5,821 nucleotides of DNA from Actinomyces sp. (GCA_003697065.1 RFFY01000816.1:1-5821), one strand, 5' to 3'. Positions 1-5,821 are shown, numbered from the stretch's first letter. The notes: a model not told the origin generated them from the sequence alone. Translations and numbers: made by a program.

Positions 1-174
1 CCCCTGGCGGTGCGGGCCACCAAGGAGATGGCCTGGCGGGGTCGTCGCCTGCCCTGGAGCGACGCCGTCCGCATGGGCGAGACCATGCGGCGCCTGGTGG
101 CGGCCAGCGAGGACACCGCCGAGGGCCGTGCCGCCCGGGCCGAGGGTCGCGAGCCGCGCTGGCGGGCGCGCTGA
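1..174 (+). CDS. Enoyl-CoA hydratase/isomerase (crotonase) family protein, C-terminal fragment
   Basis: Only the last 57 codons are present; the gene begins left of the window and ends at a TGA at 172-174. The frame reads PLAVRATKEMAWRG near the start, then SEDTAEGRAARAEGREPRW at the end. This is the usual crotonase C-terminus: a 'plAvratK' helix, then a helix with S-E-D-x-x-E-G and a terminal R-E-P-x-W. Members hydrate or isomerise acyl-CoA thioesters in the cytoplasm, in fatty-acid or aromatic degradation. The catalytic residues and oxyanion-hole glycines lie upstream and are not visible, so the substrate cannot be named and the protein could be any crotonase-fold enzyme. It converges on the histidine kinase gene with a 23-base gap in which I see no convincing terminator. 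The family call is fairly secure; the exact function is not. Confidence 0.8.
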   Translation, partial: PLAVRATKEMAWRGRRLPWSDAVRMGETMRRLVAASEDTAEGRAARAEGREPRWRAR

Positions 175-197
175 GGCTCCGCCGCCCCCTCGCCGTC

Positions 198-2048
198 TCA
201 GGACTGGGCGAGGGGAAGCAGCACGGTCATGGTCGTGCCCTCCCCGAGGGTGGAGCGGGCTCTCAGGTCGCCACCCCAGGAGCGGACCATGCGACGTGAC
301 GCCGCGAGCCCGATGCCGTTGCCGTCCTTCTTGGTCGTCACGTAGGGCTCGAAGACGGCCTCGATCATGTCGGGGGCGATCCCACAGCCGTCGTCGACGA
401 CCTCGATCGCCACGTAGCGGCCGGGCCGGCCGGGTGCCGACCCCTCGTCGAGGTCGACGGTGCCGACCCGGACCTCGATGGAGCCACGCGGGTCGACGGC
501 GTCGCGGGCGTTGACGACGAGGTTGGTGACGACCCGTTCGAGCCCGCTGCGGTCGACCCGCACCAGGCTGGCCCCCGCTCCCTCGGCGATCTCGAGGGTG
601 AGGTCGGCCCGGTGCTCCACGAGCACGGCGAGCATGTCGGTGAGGTCGACGAGCAGGGCACCGACCGGCACCACCTGGGCCGCCCTCTTGTCGGGGCGGC
701 TCAGCGACATGAGGTCGTCGGCGATGGCGTGGGCACGGTCGACCGCCTCCTCCACCGCCCGGACCCGGTCGGCGTCGGCGTCACCGAGCAGGTCGAGCTG
801 GAACACGATCGACGCCAGCAGGTTCTGCAGGTCGTGGGCGGCGGAGCCGACGACACCGGCGACCGACCCCATGGCGGCTCCGCCCAGCAGCATCTCGTCG
901 AGTCCCCGCCGGGTGGTCACGTCCTCGAGGGTGCCGACCGCTCCCCGTTCCCCGGTCGCCAGGCGGGGGCGGCTCAAGGTGAGGCGCCAGCGGCGCTCGG
1001 TCCCGTCGGCGGCACCGAGCTCGGTCACCAGACGCCCCTCCCCGTTCCAGGCCACGAACTCGGCCCGGACCCGCTCCACGTCGTCGGGGTCGAAACAGCG
1101 GCACCAGCCCCACCCCAGCAGGGTCTCGGGCTCGACCTCGTGATCGGCGGCCACACGGGCGTTCACATAGGTCCAGGCGCCCTCGTCGTCGGTGAGGACG
1201 ATGCCGACGGGGGCCATCTCCACCAGGGTGTTGAACAGGGTCTGGTTGGCCTGGCGCTCGCGTTCCACCCGACGCCGGGCGGTCACGTCACGGGCGTTGA
1301 CGACGATGCCCCGAACGACGGGATCGGCGCGGAAGTCGGTGACGAACACCTCCATGATCCGCCAGCCGCCGTCGCCGTGACGCATGCGCAGGTCGACGGG
1401 ACCGTGGGTCTGGCCGGGGGAGTCGAGGGCGGCTTCGAAGACGTCGACGGCCAGGAGGGCATCGTCGGGATGGACGAGGTCGCGCCATCCCCCGTCGAGG
1501 GAACGCCGCGACCGGCCGAGCACGGGGGCGATGCTGGGGGTGACGTACTCGATGCGACCCGCGTCGTCGAGGAGGGCGACGACGTCAGCGGCGCTGGAGA
1601 CGATGGTGCGGAGGTGGCGTTCCCGCTCGAGGAGGCGGCGCTTGTGCATCACCCGGGTGGTGACGTCGCGCATCGTGTGCACGAGCCCGTCGACGCCCGC
1701 CTGGCCGAGACGGTTCGTGACGGTGGCCTCGACCCAGCGGATGGTGCCGTCGGCGGCCCGGACCCGGTACTGGAGACGCCGTCTGAGGCCCGGCGCCTCA
1801 CCGACGGCGGCGAGGGCGTCGGCGACCCGGTCGGCGTCGTCGGGGTGGACGAGGCCACCGGCGGCGGCGTGGGCGTACTCGTCGGGCTGGTAGCCCAGCA
1901 CGGTGGCGACGGCGTCGCTCACCCAGCGGACGGCTCCCGAGGCGTCGCAGACGACGTGGAACTCGCTGGCCTGGTCGGCGAGGGCCCGGTCGAGGGGGTC
2001 GGGCCCGCGGGCCCCGACCCGTGCCTGTGCACCCGTGACGACCCGCAT
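198..2048 (-). CDS. Soluble triple-PAS sensor histidine kinase (NtrB/HPK4-like transmitter)
   Basis: The gene encodes 616 residues from the ATG at 2048. Three PAS domains follow one another at about residues 22-131, 142-257 and 266-379. Each ends in a D-V-T motif and the first two are joined to the next by charged coiled-coil-like linkers. The HisKA segment (about 388-452) has the phosphoacceptor His405 in GSAAHDLQNLL. The ATPase domain (about 498-614) shows the N box (Asn509, Asn513, Asp516), G1 (VDDGCGI, 551-557), F box (FEPYVTTK, 566-573) and G2 (GNGIGLA, 576-582). No signal peptide or membrane segment is visible, so it should sense a cytoplasmic cue; the ligand is unknown. PAS3 has an odd W/C cluster (WGWCRCF, 313-319). 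The open frame continues upstream to 2921, but that stretch is antisense to the regulator gene, so the ATG next to a GGGAGG is preferred. It should phosphorylate the divergently encoded response regulator. This is inferred from adjacency, although the kinase class is atypical for a NarL-type partner. Confidence 0.9.
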   Translation of the reverse strand: MRVVTGAQARVGARGPDPLDRALADQASEFHVVCDASGAVRWVSDAVATVLGYQPDEYAHAAAGGLVHPDDADRVADALAAVGEAPGLRRRLQYRVRAADGTIRWVEATVTNRLGQAGVDGLVHTMRDVTTRVMHKRRLLERERHLRTIVSSAADVVALLDDAGRIEYVTPSIAPVLGRSRRSLDGGWRDLVHPDDALLAVDVFEAALDSPGQTHGPVDLRMRHGDGGWRIMEVFVTDFRADPVVRGIVVNARDVTARRRVERERQANQTLFNTLVEMAPVGIVLTDDEGAWTYVNARVAADHEVEPETLLGWGWCRCFDPDDVERVRAEFVAWNGEGRLVTELGAADGTERRWRLTLSRPRLATGERGAVGTLEDVTTRRGLDEMLLGGAAMGSVAGVVGSAAHDLQNLLASIVFQLDLLGDADADRVRAVEEAVDRAHAIADDLMSLSRPDKRAAQVVPVGALLVDLTDMLAVLVEHRADLTLEIAEGAGASLVRVDRSGLERVVTNLVVNARDAVDPRGSIEVRVGTVDLDEGSAPGRPGRYVAIEVVDDGCGIAPDMIEAVFEPYVTTKKDGNGIGLAASRRMVRSWGGDLRARSTLGEGTTMTVLLPLAQS

Positions 2049-2051
2049 GCC

Positions 2052-2057
2052 CCTCCC
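2052..2057 (-). promoter_or_regulatory. Ribosome binding site of the histidine kinase gene
   Basis: On the - strand GGGAGG lies three bases before the ATG at 2048. The spacing is short for a Shine-Dalgarno, but it is the only purine-rich match nearby. No ATG or GTG lies in frame just after it that would suit the domain boundaries better. It decides the start against the much longer open frame. Confidence 0.5.
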
Positions 2058-2095
2058 GTCGGCGCGGCCCGGGCGTCGATTGACAGCGATCAGGG

Positions 2096-2101
2096 CAAAT
2101 A
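2096..2101 (-). promoter_or_regulatory. Candidate -10 element for the histidine kinase gene
   Basis: Reading the - strand, TATTTG sits in the only A/T-rich patch of the intergenic region. It lies 14 bases downstream of the GGGACC-TT-GGTCCC inverted repeat and about 47 bases before the kinase ATG. At the usual -35 distance there is only CAAGGT, inside the inverted repeat and a poor match to TTGACA. A weak -35 covered by an operator is what an activator-dependent promoter would look like. The call is inferred from position and base content only. Confidence 0.3.
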
Positions 2102-2112
2102 GGCCCGACGGC

Positions 2113-2132
2113 CCAGGGACCTTGGTCCCGGG
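2113..2132. promoter_or_regulatory. DosR-box-like inverted repeat in the kinase/regulator intergenic region
   Basis: The core GGGACCTTGGTCCC (2116-2129) is a perfect palindrome: six-base arms around TT. Extended to 20 bases it has one mismatched pair. The known mycobacterial DosR box is TTSGGGACTWWAGTCCCSAA. Aligned to it, the core agrees at 12 of 14 positions, including both GGGAC/GTCCC half-sites, and the 20-mer at 13. It lies between divergent genes, one of which encodes a DosR-like regulator, so it is a good candidate for that regulator's own operator. The flanks are G/C where DosR prefers T/A, and GC-rich DNA makes short palindromes by chance, so function is not shown. Confidence 0.55.
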
Positions 2133-2251
2133 TGCGGCGACCCACCGGGCCGCTGGCGATGTCCGGGGATCGGCCCGGGCGGGGGATCCCGGCCCGAATC
2201 CCTCCAGATCGGCCCCGGCGTGCCGACCAGAAGAGGAACCGATCGACGAGC

Positions 2252-2257
2252 GGGAGA
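2252..2257 (+). promoter_or_regulatory. Ribosome binding site of the response regulator gene
   Basis: GGGAGA ends seven bases before the GTG at 2265, a standard spacing. It supports GTG 2265 over the in-frame GTG at 2220, which would add 15 residues (starting PTRRGTDRR after the initiator) ahead of the conserved receiver start. Confidence 0.65.
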
Positions 2258-2264
2258 GATCACC

Positions 2265-2930
2265 GTGACCATCCGGGTGCATCTGGTCGACGACCACGAG
2301 ATGGTGCGCCGCGGCCTGCGCGACATCCTCAGCGAGGCCGGCGACATCGAGGTCGTCGGCGAGTCCGCCAACGTCGCCGACGGCGTCCGGTCCATCGTCG
2401 CCGACCCCCCTGACGTCGCCCTCGTCGACGTCGAGTTGCCCGACGGCGACGGGGTGGAGGTGTGCGAGGCCGTGCGCTCCCTCGCCCCCGGGGTCCGGAT
2501 CCTCGTGCTCACCTCCTTCGCCGATGACGACACCCTCTTCGCCGCCATCGACGCCGGCGCCGACGGCTACGTCCTCAAGCGGGTCGGAGCGGGCGAGCTG
2601 GTCCGCAGCGTGCGCGAGGTCCACGCCGGGCGCTCGACGGTCGACCCCCGCCTCACCGACCGCATGTTCGACCGCCTGCGGGGCGGACCCTCCCCCGACG
2701 AGCAGCGCCTGGCCGCTCTCAACGAACGCGAGCGGGACCTGCTCGACCTCGTGGCCGAGGGGCTGACCAACCGCCAGATCGGCGAACGCCTCCACCTGTC
2801 GGAGAAGACGGTCAAGAACTACGTCTCGGCCCTGCTGAAGAAGCTCGGGATGGACACCCGCACCGAAGCCGCCGTCTTCGCCACCCAGCTGGCGGCCCGC
2901 CGGGCCAGCCGGGTGCGTCACGCCGGTTGA
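2265..2930 (+). CDS. DevR/DosR-like response regulator, NarL/FixJ family
   Basis: The product has 221 residues from GTG 2265. The receiver domain (about 3-118) carries the acidic pair Asp9-Asp10, phosphoacceptor Asp55 in LVDVELPDG, Thr83 and Lys105, one residue off the DevR/DosR positions 54, 82 and 104 as I recall them. The LuxR-type helix-turn-helix spans about 152-215. Its recognition helix reads SEKTVKNYVSALLKKLGM, and the end AAVFATQL also follows DosR closely. Lys181, Lys184 and Asn185 match the DosR residues known to contact the GGGAC half-sites. It is a cytoplasmic transcription factor, presumably activated by the divergent kinase. In mycobacteria DosR controls hypoxia dormancy. Whether that role holds here is unknown, because the sensor has PAS domains and not the GAF domains of DosS/DosT. 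It is followed by a hairpin and tRNA-Arg. Confidence 0.92.
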   Translation: MTIRVHLVDDHEMVRRGLRDILSEAGDIEVVGESANVADGVRSIVADPPDVALVDVELPDGDGVEVCEAVRSLAPGVRILVLTSFADDDTLFAAIDAGADGYVLKRVGAGELVRSVREVHAGRSTVDPRLTDRMFDRLRGGPSPDEQRLAALNERERDLLDLVAEGLTNRQIGERLHLSEKTVKNYVSALLKKLGMDTRTEAAVFATQLAARRASRVRHAG

Positions 2931-2953
2931 AGCCCGCCCCGCCCGCCTAGCCT
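2927..2953 (+). promoter_or_regulatory. Weak candidate promoter for tRNA-Arg
   Basis: TTGAAG at 2927-2932, overlapping the regulator stop codon, and TAGCCT at 2948-2953 resemble -35 and -10 boxes (TAGCCT fits the actinobacterial TANNNT form). The 15-base spacer is short. A start near 2960 would leave a leader of about 15 bases before the tRNA. It is offered only because no better promoter is visible in the 44-base gap. Confidence 0.25.
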
Positions 2954-2956
2954 TGA

Positions 2957-2976
2957 GCCGGCGTCGCCACGCCGGC
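2957..2976 (+). terminator. Strong hairpin after the response regulator, touching the tRNA 5' end
   Basis: GCCGGCGT (2957-2964), loop CGCC, then ACGCCGGC (2969-2976) form a perfect 8-base-pair stem. It starts 27 bases after the regulator stop codon and its 3' arm takes in the first two bases of the tRNA. There is no T-tract, which is common for actinobacterial terminators. It may end regulator transcripts or structure the tRNA precursor leader; the sequence does not decide between these. Confidence 0.4.
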
Positions 2977-3047
2977 CCTCGTAGCTCAGGGGATAGAGCA
3001 ACGGTTTCCTAAACCGTGTGTCGCAGGTTCGAATCCTGCCGGGGGCG
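2975..3047 (+). tRNA. tRNA-Arg (anticodon CCT)
   Basis: A full cloverleaf folds by eye over 73 bases. The acceptor arms are 2975-2981 with 3040-3046 (seven pairs, one T-G). The D stem is GCTC/GAGC (2984-2987, 2996-2999). The anticodon stem ACGGT/ACCGT (3001-3005, 3013-3017) holds the loop TTCCTAA with anticodon CCT at 3008-3010. The variable loop has five bases. The T stem GCAGG/CCTGC encloses TTCGAAT. The discriminator base is G3047. CCA is not encoded (CCG follows). It reads AGG arginine codons. The gene sits alone between the regulator and a convergent helicase gene; tRNA-Arg genes are common integration sites for mobile elements. Confidence 0.96.
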
Positions 3048-3063
3048 CCGCACCGACCCCGGA

Positions 3064-3078
3064 GCGCCGGAGCGGCGC
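3064..3078. terminator. Candidate bidirectional hairpin between tRNA-Arg and the helicase gene
   Basis: GCGCCG (3064-3069), loop GAG, then CGGCGC (3073-3078) is a perfect 6-base-pair stem in the 47-base gap between the converging tRNA and helicase genes. Its place suits termination from both sides. There is no T-tract and the stem is short, so chance in GC-rich sequence is a real alternative. Confidence 0.35.
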
Positions 3079-3094
3079 GATGGCCCGGTGCTGT

Positions 3095-5821
3095 CTATGC
3101 ATCTCGCGTGTAGGTGCACGCCGGGTAATTGCTGCATCCGAGGAACGGGCCCCGGCGGCCGTTCCGCCTCACGAGCGAACCCCTCCCGCATGCGGGACAC
3201 GGCGGCGCATCGGGATCCGCCACACTGCGCGTGAAACCGCAGGCCGGGAACGTCGAGCATCCGAGGAAGGGTCCGTTTCGACCGCTTCTCTCGATCAGAG
3301 TCCCTCGTCCACACTCGGGGCACACGTCGACGGGTTCCTCGTCGCCCTCGATGGTGACCCGCGCGTCCTCGAGGAGCTCGACGACGAACGGGGACATCCG
3401 ATGTCGGGATGTCACGAGGACGACCTGGTGTCGAGCGCGGGTCAACGCCACGTAGAACAGGCGCCGCTCCTCGGCGTGGGCGAAGTCTTCGGGCACGGGC
3501 ATGGCGAGATCGAGGACCGGGTCATCGGCGATCGTGCTCGGGAAGCCGTAGGTGCCGGTGGTCATGCCGGGTACCAGGACGTAGTCGGCTTCGAGGCCCT
3601 TCGAACCGTGCACGGTACGGAAGGTCACCTCGATACGATCCGGTGCCGAAGCCGGCACGACCTCGCGCTCGAACCGGTACCGGCCGAGGACGTCGACGGT
3701 GATCCGACCGTCCGGTCCGGCTTCGACGGATCCCTCACCGAGACCCGTCGCGAGGCGCTCCAGGAAGGCACTGACCGCCTCGGCCGGCGACTCCGAGCAG
3801 ACGACGAGGACCGGAGGCCCTGGATGCCGCCGCGCCGATCGCATCGGCTTGACGAACTGTCGGGGGTTCTTCATCACGAAGCTGCTCGCGACATCGCAGA
3901 TGGTCTGTGAGCAGCGGAAGGTCGTCGTCAGTGCAAGCTGGGGGCCCGGGCCGAACCACGTCTCGAACTCGGTCATCACCGACAGATCCGCACCCGCGAA
4001 GCGGTTGATGGCCTGCCAGTCGTCACCGACAGCCAGGAGATGACGCCCCGGCTCTTTCAGGAGCCCTCGGACGAGCCGGGCCCGTGCTCGGCTTGCGTCC
4101 TGGAACTCGTCGACCATCACCAGCTCGTGCGGGGTATCCACCCCACCAGCTTCGAGATGGTCTGCCGCCCGCACGAGCATGTCCTCGAAGTCGACGCTGC
4201 CTTCCGCCGCCAGCCGGCGGTTCCACTCCTCGTGGATCGGCCAGTAGATGCTCAGGAACAGGCGCGTGCGGTATCCGGCGAGGCCGCGCTTGTCTCGCCG
4301 GAGCCGCTCGTCGAGTGACTCCCTGTTCCACCCGTTCGACTTCACGTGGGCCATGAACGTCCGGACGAGTCGAGCCAGGTCCTCGTGTCTCGTCTGCCTG
4401 ACGCGCTCGCCGGCTGGGCGACGGTCGGGGTTCCAGTCGAACTCCAACCCGAGTGCGGTGAGCTCGGCCTCCAGCTTTCGAAGGCCGTCGCCGAACACGA
4501 CATCCGCCCAGGTCGACTCGACCAGGGTCGTGCCGTACTCGGCATGCACACCGCGCTTCCACGCCATCCCCTCCCTGTACCCCGTGAATTCGGGCGGAGG
4601 GTTTCCGTCCCGGTCGAGTGCCCAATGCTCGTGCCAGACGTCGACAGCCGGGTAGTAGAAGTCCGGACGGTACTGCGAGTGCGTCGCATCGGCGACGTGG
4701 TGCACGTACGGTTGCTCGTATCGGTAATCGACGCCGTTCAGATACAGGAAGTTCGCGATCAGGCGCTCGCCGTGGCTGCGCACGATCTCGCCTCTGAAGG
4801 TCCGATAGCCCCTCCGTTTCGATGTGCGGTCGTAGGCGTCGGGTGCGTCGACCGAGAGTTTCGTCGGCGCGTCGGCGAACAGGAGCCGGTACAGGTCCCA
4901 TCCGTACCGGAACTCCCGTGACGAGTCGCGAAGCTCGTCGACGATCTGCATGACCATGCGGTTGCCGTCGTCGAGATCCAGCCATGAGGCCAGGCGTGGC
5001 TTCTGCCCGGTTGCACGGCCGATCACGTCCAGCCCGAAGGAGTGGAAGGTGGTCGCACGAACGCCCGTCGCGTCGATCCCCGCCGCCGTGAACCGGGCAG
5101 CGATCCGCTCCTGGAGTTCTGCTGCGGCTGCCCGGTTGAAGGCGAGAAGGAGAATCCGATCAGGGCGCACGAAGCCACGCTCGACGGCGTAGGCGGCCCG
5201 GGCGACGAGGACGGATGTCTTGCCGGAACCCGCGGCGGCAAGCACCTGCACCCGGTTGTCGAAACAGACGACCGCCCGCGCCTGCTCGTCGGTCAACGGA
5301 CTCTTCTCGATCGTGTCGAAGAAGCGACGCCGTGTCCGGAGTTCAGCGGCCGCGATTCGCTCGTTCGTCTCGTCGACCACCGCTCGGAGGTCCGTGCTCA
5401 GAAAGCGGACCGCCTCGAGTTCGTCGTCATCGAGCGATTCCTCACACCGTGCGACACGGATCTCATCCTGAAGGGACCCATCGGGCCGGCGGGCTTCCAA
5501 CTCGGCGACGCTCTCGGACGGGATCCATCGCTGGAGCTCGAGCGCCCCCTCGACGAGCTCCCGGACATCGTCACGCCACGATGCGGCATCGGAGATCCAC
5601 GGTGTCAGGGCGAGATGGCGCACTGCACGGGCCAGCGCCACGGCATCGGGCTTGCCCAGGCCGCGCAAGCGGAGGAGTCGCTCCCTGCCGTCGACCAACT
5701 CCCAGCGGAACCAGCGGCGACGTATCCGCAACTCGGCCGCGTCCTCGGGGGCGATGGTCCTCGTGCCGTCCCCGCCGGCCAGCACGATCTGCCGCTCGGA
5801 AACGGCGATGTTCCAGCCGTC
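3095..5821 (-). CDS. Helicase IV-like SF1 DNA helicase with inserted nuclease-like domain and two zinc fingers, 5' end outside window
   Basis: The frame stays open past the right edge, so the true start is probably outside. Residues are counted from an internal GTG at 5785 (896 residues). The N-terminus (about 1-60, with RRRWFRWELV) resembles the N-terminal domain of Escherichia coli helicase IV. Motor motifs: Q motif SPLTDEQARAV (162-172); Walker A AAAGSGKTS with Lys189; Ia (212-228); TFHSFG (246-251); Walker B VMVDEFQD (556-563); GDDWQ (587-591); TTTFR (620-624); FRTVHGSKG (722-730); RRLFYVALTRARH (774-786). All look intact, so it should unwind DNA using ATP in the cytoplasm. Two extras make it longer than the 684-residue E. 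coli protein: a PD-(D/E)XK-like segment at about 330-435, and two Cys4 topoisomerase-type zinc fingers at the C-terminus. It converges on tRNA-Arg. Roles in repair, recombination or phage defence are all possible; none is shown. Confidence 0.9.
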   Translation of the reverse strand, partial: DGWNIAVSERQIVLAGGDGTRTIAPEDAAELRIRRRWFRWELVDGRERLLRLRGLGKPDAVALARAVRHLALTPWISDAASWRDDVRELVEGALELQRWIPSESVAELEARRPDGSLQDEIRVARCEESLDDDELEAVRFLSTDLRAVVDETNERIAAAELRTRRRFFDTIEKSPLTDEQARAVVCFDNRVQVLAAAGSGKTSVLVARAAYAVERGFVRPDRILLLAFNRAAAAELQERIAARFTAAGIDATGVRATTFHSFGLDVIGRATGQKPRLASWLDLDDGNRMVMQIVDELRDSSREFRYGWDLYRLLFADAPTKLSVDAPDAYDRTSKRRGYRTFRGEIVRSHGERLIANFLYLNGVDYRYEQPYVHHVADATHSQYRPDFYYPAVDVWHEHWALDRDGNPPPEFTGYREGMAWKRGVHAEYGTTLVESTWADVVFGDGLRKLEAELTALGLEFDWNPDRRPAGERVRQTRHEDLARLVRTFMAHVKSNGWNRESLDERLRRDKRGLAGYRTRLFLSIYWPIHEEWNRRLAAEGSVDFEDMLVRAADHLEAGGVDTPHELVMVDEFQDASRARARLVRGLLKEPGRHLLAVGDDWQAINRFAGADLSVMTEFETWFGPGPQLALTTTFRCSQTICDVASSFVMKNPRQFVKPMRSARRHPGPPVLVVCSESPAEAVSAFLERLATGLGEGSVEAGPDGRITVDVLGRYRFEREVVPASAPDRIEVTFRTVHGSKGLEADYVLVPGMTTGTYGFPSTIADDPVLDLAMPVPEDFAHAEERRLFYVALTRARHQVVLVTSRHRMSPFVVELLEDARVTIEGDEEPVDVCPECGRGTLIERSGRNGPFLGCSTFPACGFTRSVADPDAPPCPACGRGSLVRRNGRRGPFLGCSNYPACTYTRDA
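3101..3325 (-). repeat. Tandem pair of topoisomerase-type Cys4 zinc fingers at the helicase C-terminus
   Basis: Two copies, 41 residues apart, share C-x2-C-x17-C-x5-C: Cys822, 825, 843, 849 and Cys863, 866, 884, 890 (numbered from GTG 5785). Both hold a G-R-x-G-P-F-L-G-C core and end P-A-C-x-(F/Y)-T-R. This is the zf-C4 type found at the end of bacterial topoisomerase I, where it binds single-stranded DNA. The DNA also keeps the repeat: gcatccgaggaa occurs at 3134-3145 and 3257-3268, 123 bases apart, showing internal duplication. The fingers probably help load the helicase on DNA. Confidence 0.85.
4481..4798 (-). other. PD-(D/E)XK-like nuclease segment inserted in the helicase motor
   Basis: Within the helicase (about residues 330-435, numbered from GTG 5785) a block between motif Ia and Walker B does not look like motor sequence. 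It has Glu340 in a helix (SHGERLIANFLYLNG), then YRPDFYYP with Asp375, then Glu386 in WHEHWAL. Next come Lys410 in MAWKRGVH and a strand GTTLVEST. This order (Glu, P-D, E-x-x, basic helix, strand) fits a PD-(D/E)XK nuclease core. The canonical lysine of E-x-K is replaced by Trp388, and Lys410 may stand in for it. From memory, similar insertions occur in other bacterial UvrD/HelD-like proteins. Cleavage activity is inferred. Confidence 0.6.

Noticed and set aside
2080..2085. TTGACA on the + strand as a -35 box for the response regulator
   Set aside because: No -10-like hexamer lies 16-18 bases downstream; that stretch is GCCCGACGGCCC. The site is also about 180 bases from the start codon.
612..2102. 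Long + strand open frame (496 codons) opposite the histidine kinase
   Set aside because: Composition is Gly/Asp/Val/His-rich with no recognisable domain, as expected of an antisense frame over a GC-rich gene. The opposite strand carries clear kinase motifs.
2183..2190. GGGATCCC palindrome upstream of the response regulator
   Set aside because: It is only eight bases, in a G/C-rich tract with several overlapping short repeats, and it does not share the GGGAC/GTCCC half-sites. Chance explains it.
2220..2264. Upstream GTG start for the response regulator
   Set aside because: It adds 15 residues not seen before the receiver domain in this family. The GTG at 2265 has a well-spaced GGGAGA.
2049..2921. 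N-terminal extension of the histidine kinase reading frame by 291 codons
   Set aside because: The extension is mostly antisense to the well-recognised response regulator, shows no domain, and is low-complexity of the kind GC-rich antisense frames give. The ATG at 2048 with a nearby GGGAGG precedes the first PAS domain.
3009..3323. - strand open frame ending in RQDSNLRHTV
   Set aside because: The RQDSNLR ending is the well-known false translation of the antisense of a tRNA gene. The rest overlaps the helicase zinc-finger coding region in another frame.
3080..3910. + strand open frame of 276 codons opposite the helicase C-terminus
   Set aside because: It has no recognisable domain and is antisense to helicase motifs III-VI and the zinc fingers, so it is a shadow frame.

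Overview
The window reads as chromosomal DNA from a high-GC actinobacterium. The support is dense G/C-ending codons, a DevR/DosR-type response regulator, and crotonase and helicase sequences of actinobacterial flavour. A deep-branching group such as Acidimicrobiia is possible, but nothing here fixes the genus.

Layout from left to right. (1) The last 57 codons of an enoyl-CoA hydratase/isomerase (crotonase) family gene on the + strand, cut by the window edge. (2) A convergent gene on the - strand for a soluble sensor histidine kinase with three PAS domains. (3) A short divergent intergenic region of 216 bases. (4) A NarL/FixJ-family response regulator on the + strand that closely resembles mycobacterial DevR/DosR. 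(5) A tRNA-Arg(CCT) gene. (6) A long convergent - strand gene, open at the right edge, for a helicase IV-like superfamily 1 DNA helicase. It carries a PD-(D/E)XK-like nuclease segment inside the motor and two topoisomerase-type zinc fingers at the C-terminus.

The kinase and regulator form a divergently transcribed two-component pair. The space between them holds a 14-base perfect inverted repeat, GGGACCTTGGTCCC. It matches 12 of 14 positions of the core of the DosR box as I remember it for Mycobacterium tuberculosis. The regulator keeps the recognition-helix residues that bind that box, so an autoregulatory operator is the most interesting inference here. The kinase looks like an NtrB-type (HPK4-like) transmitter, not the HisKA_3 type that normally partners NarL-family regulators.

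The tRNA-Arg marks a visible boundary. Sampled lines to its left run at about 72-73% G+C, while the helicase gene is lower and more variable (58-73% in sampled lines). This fits, but does not prove, an accessory segment inserted at the tRNA 3' end. No stretch over 300 bases lacks a gene.
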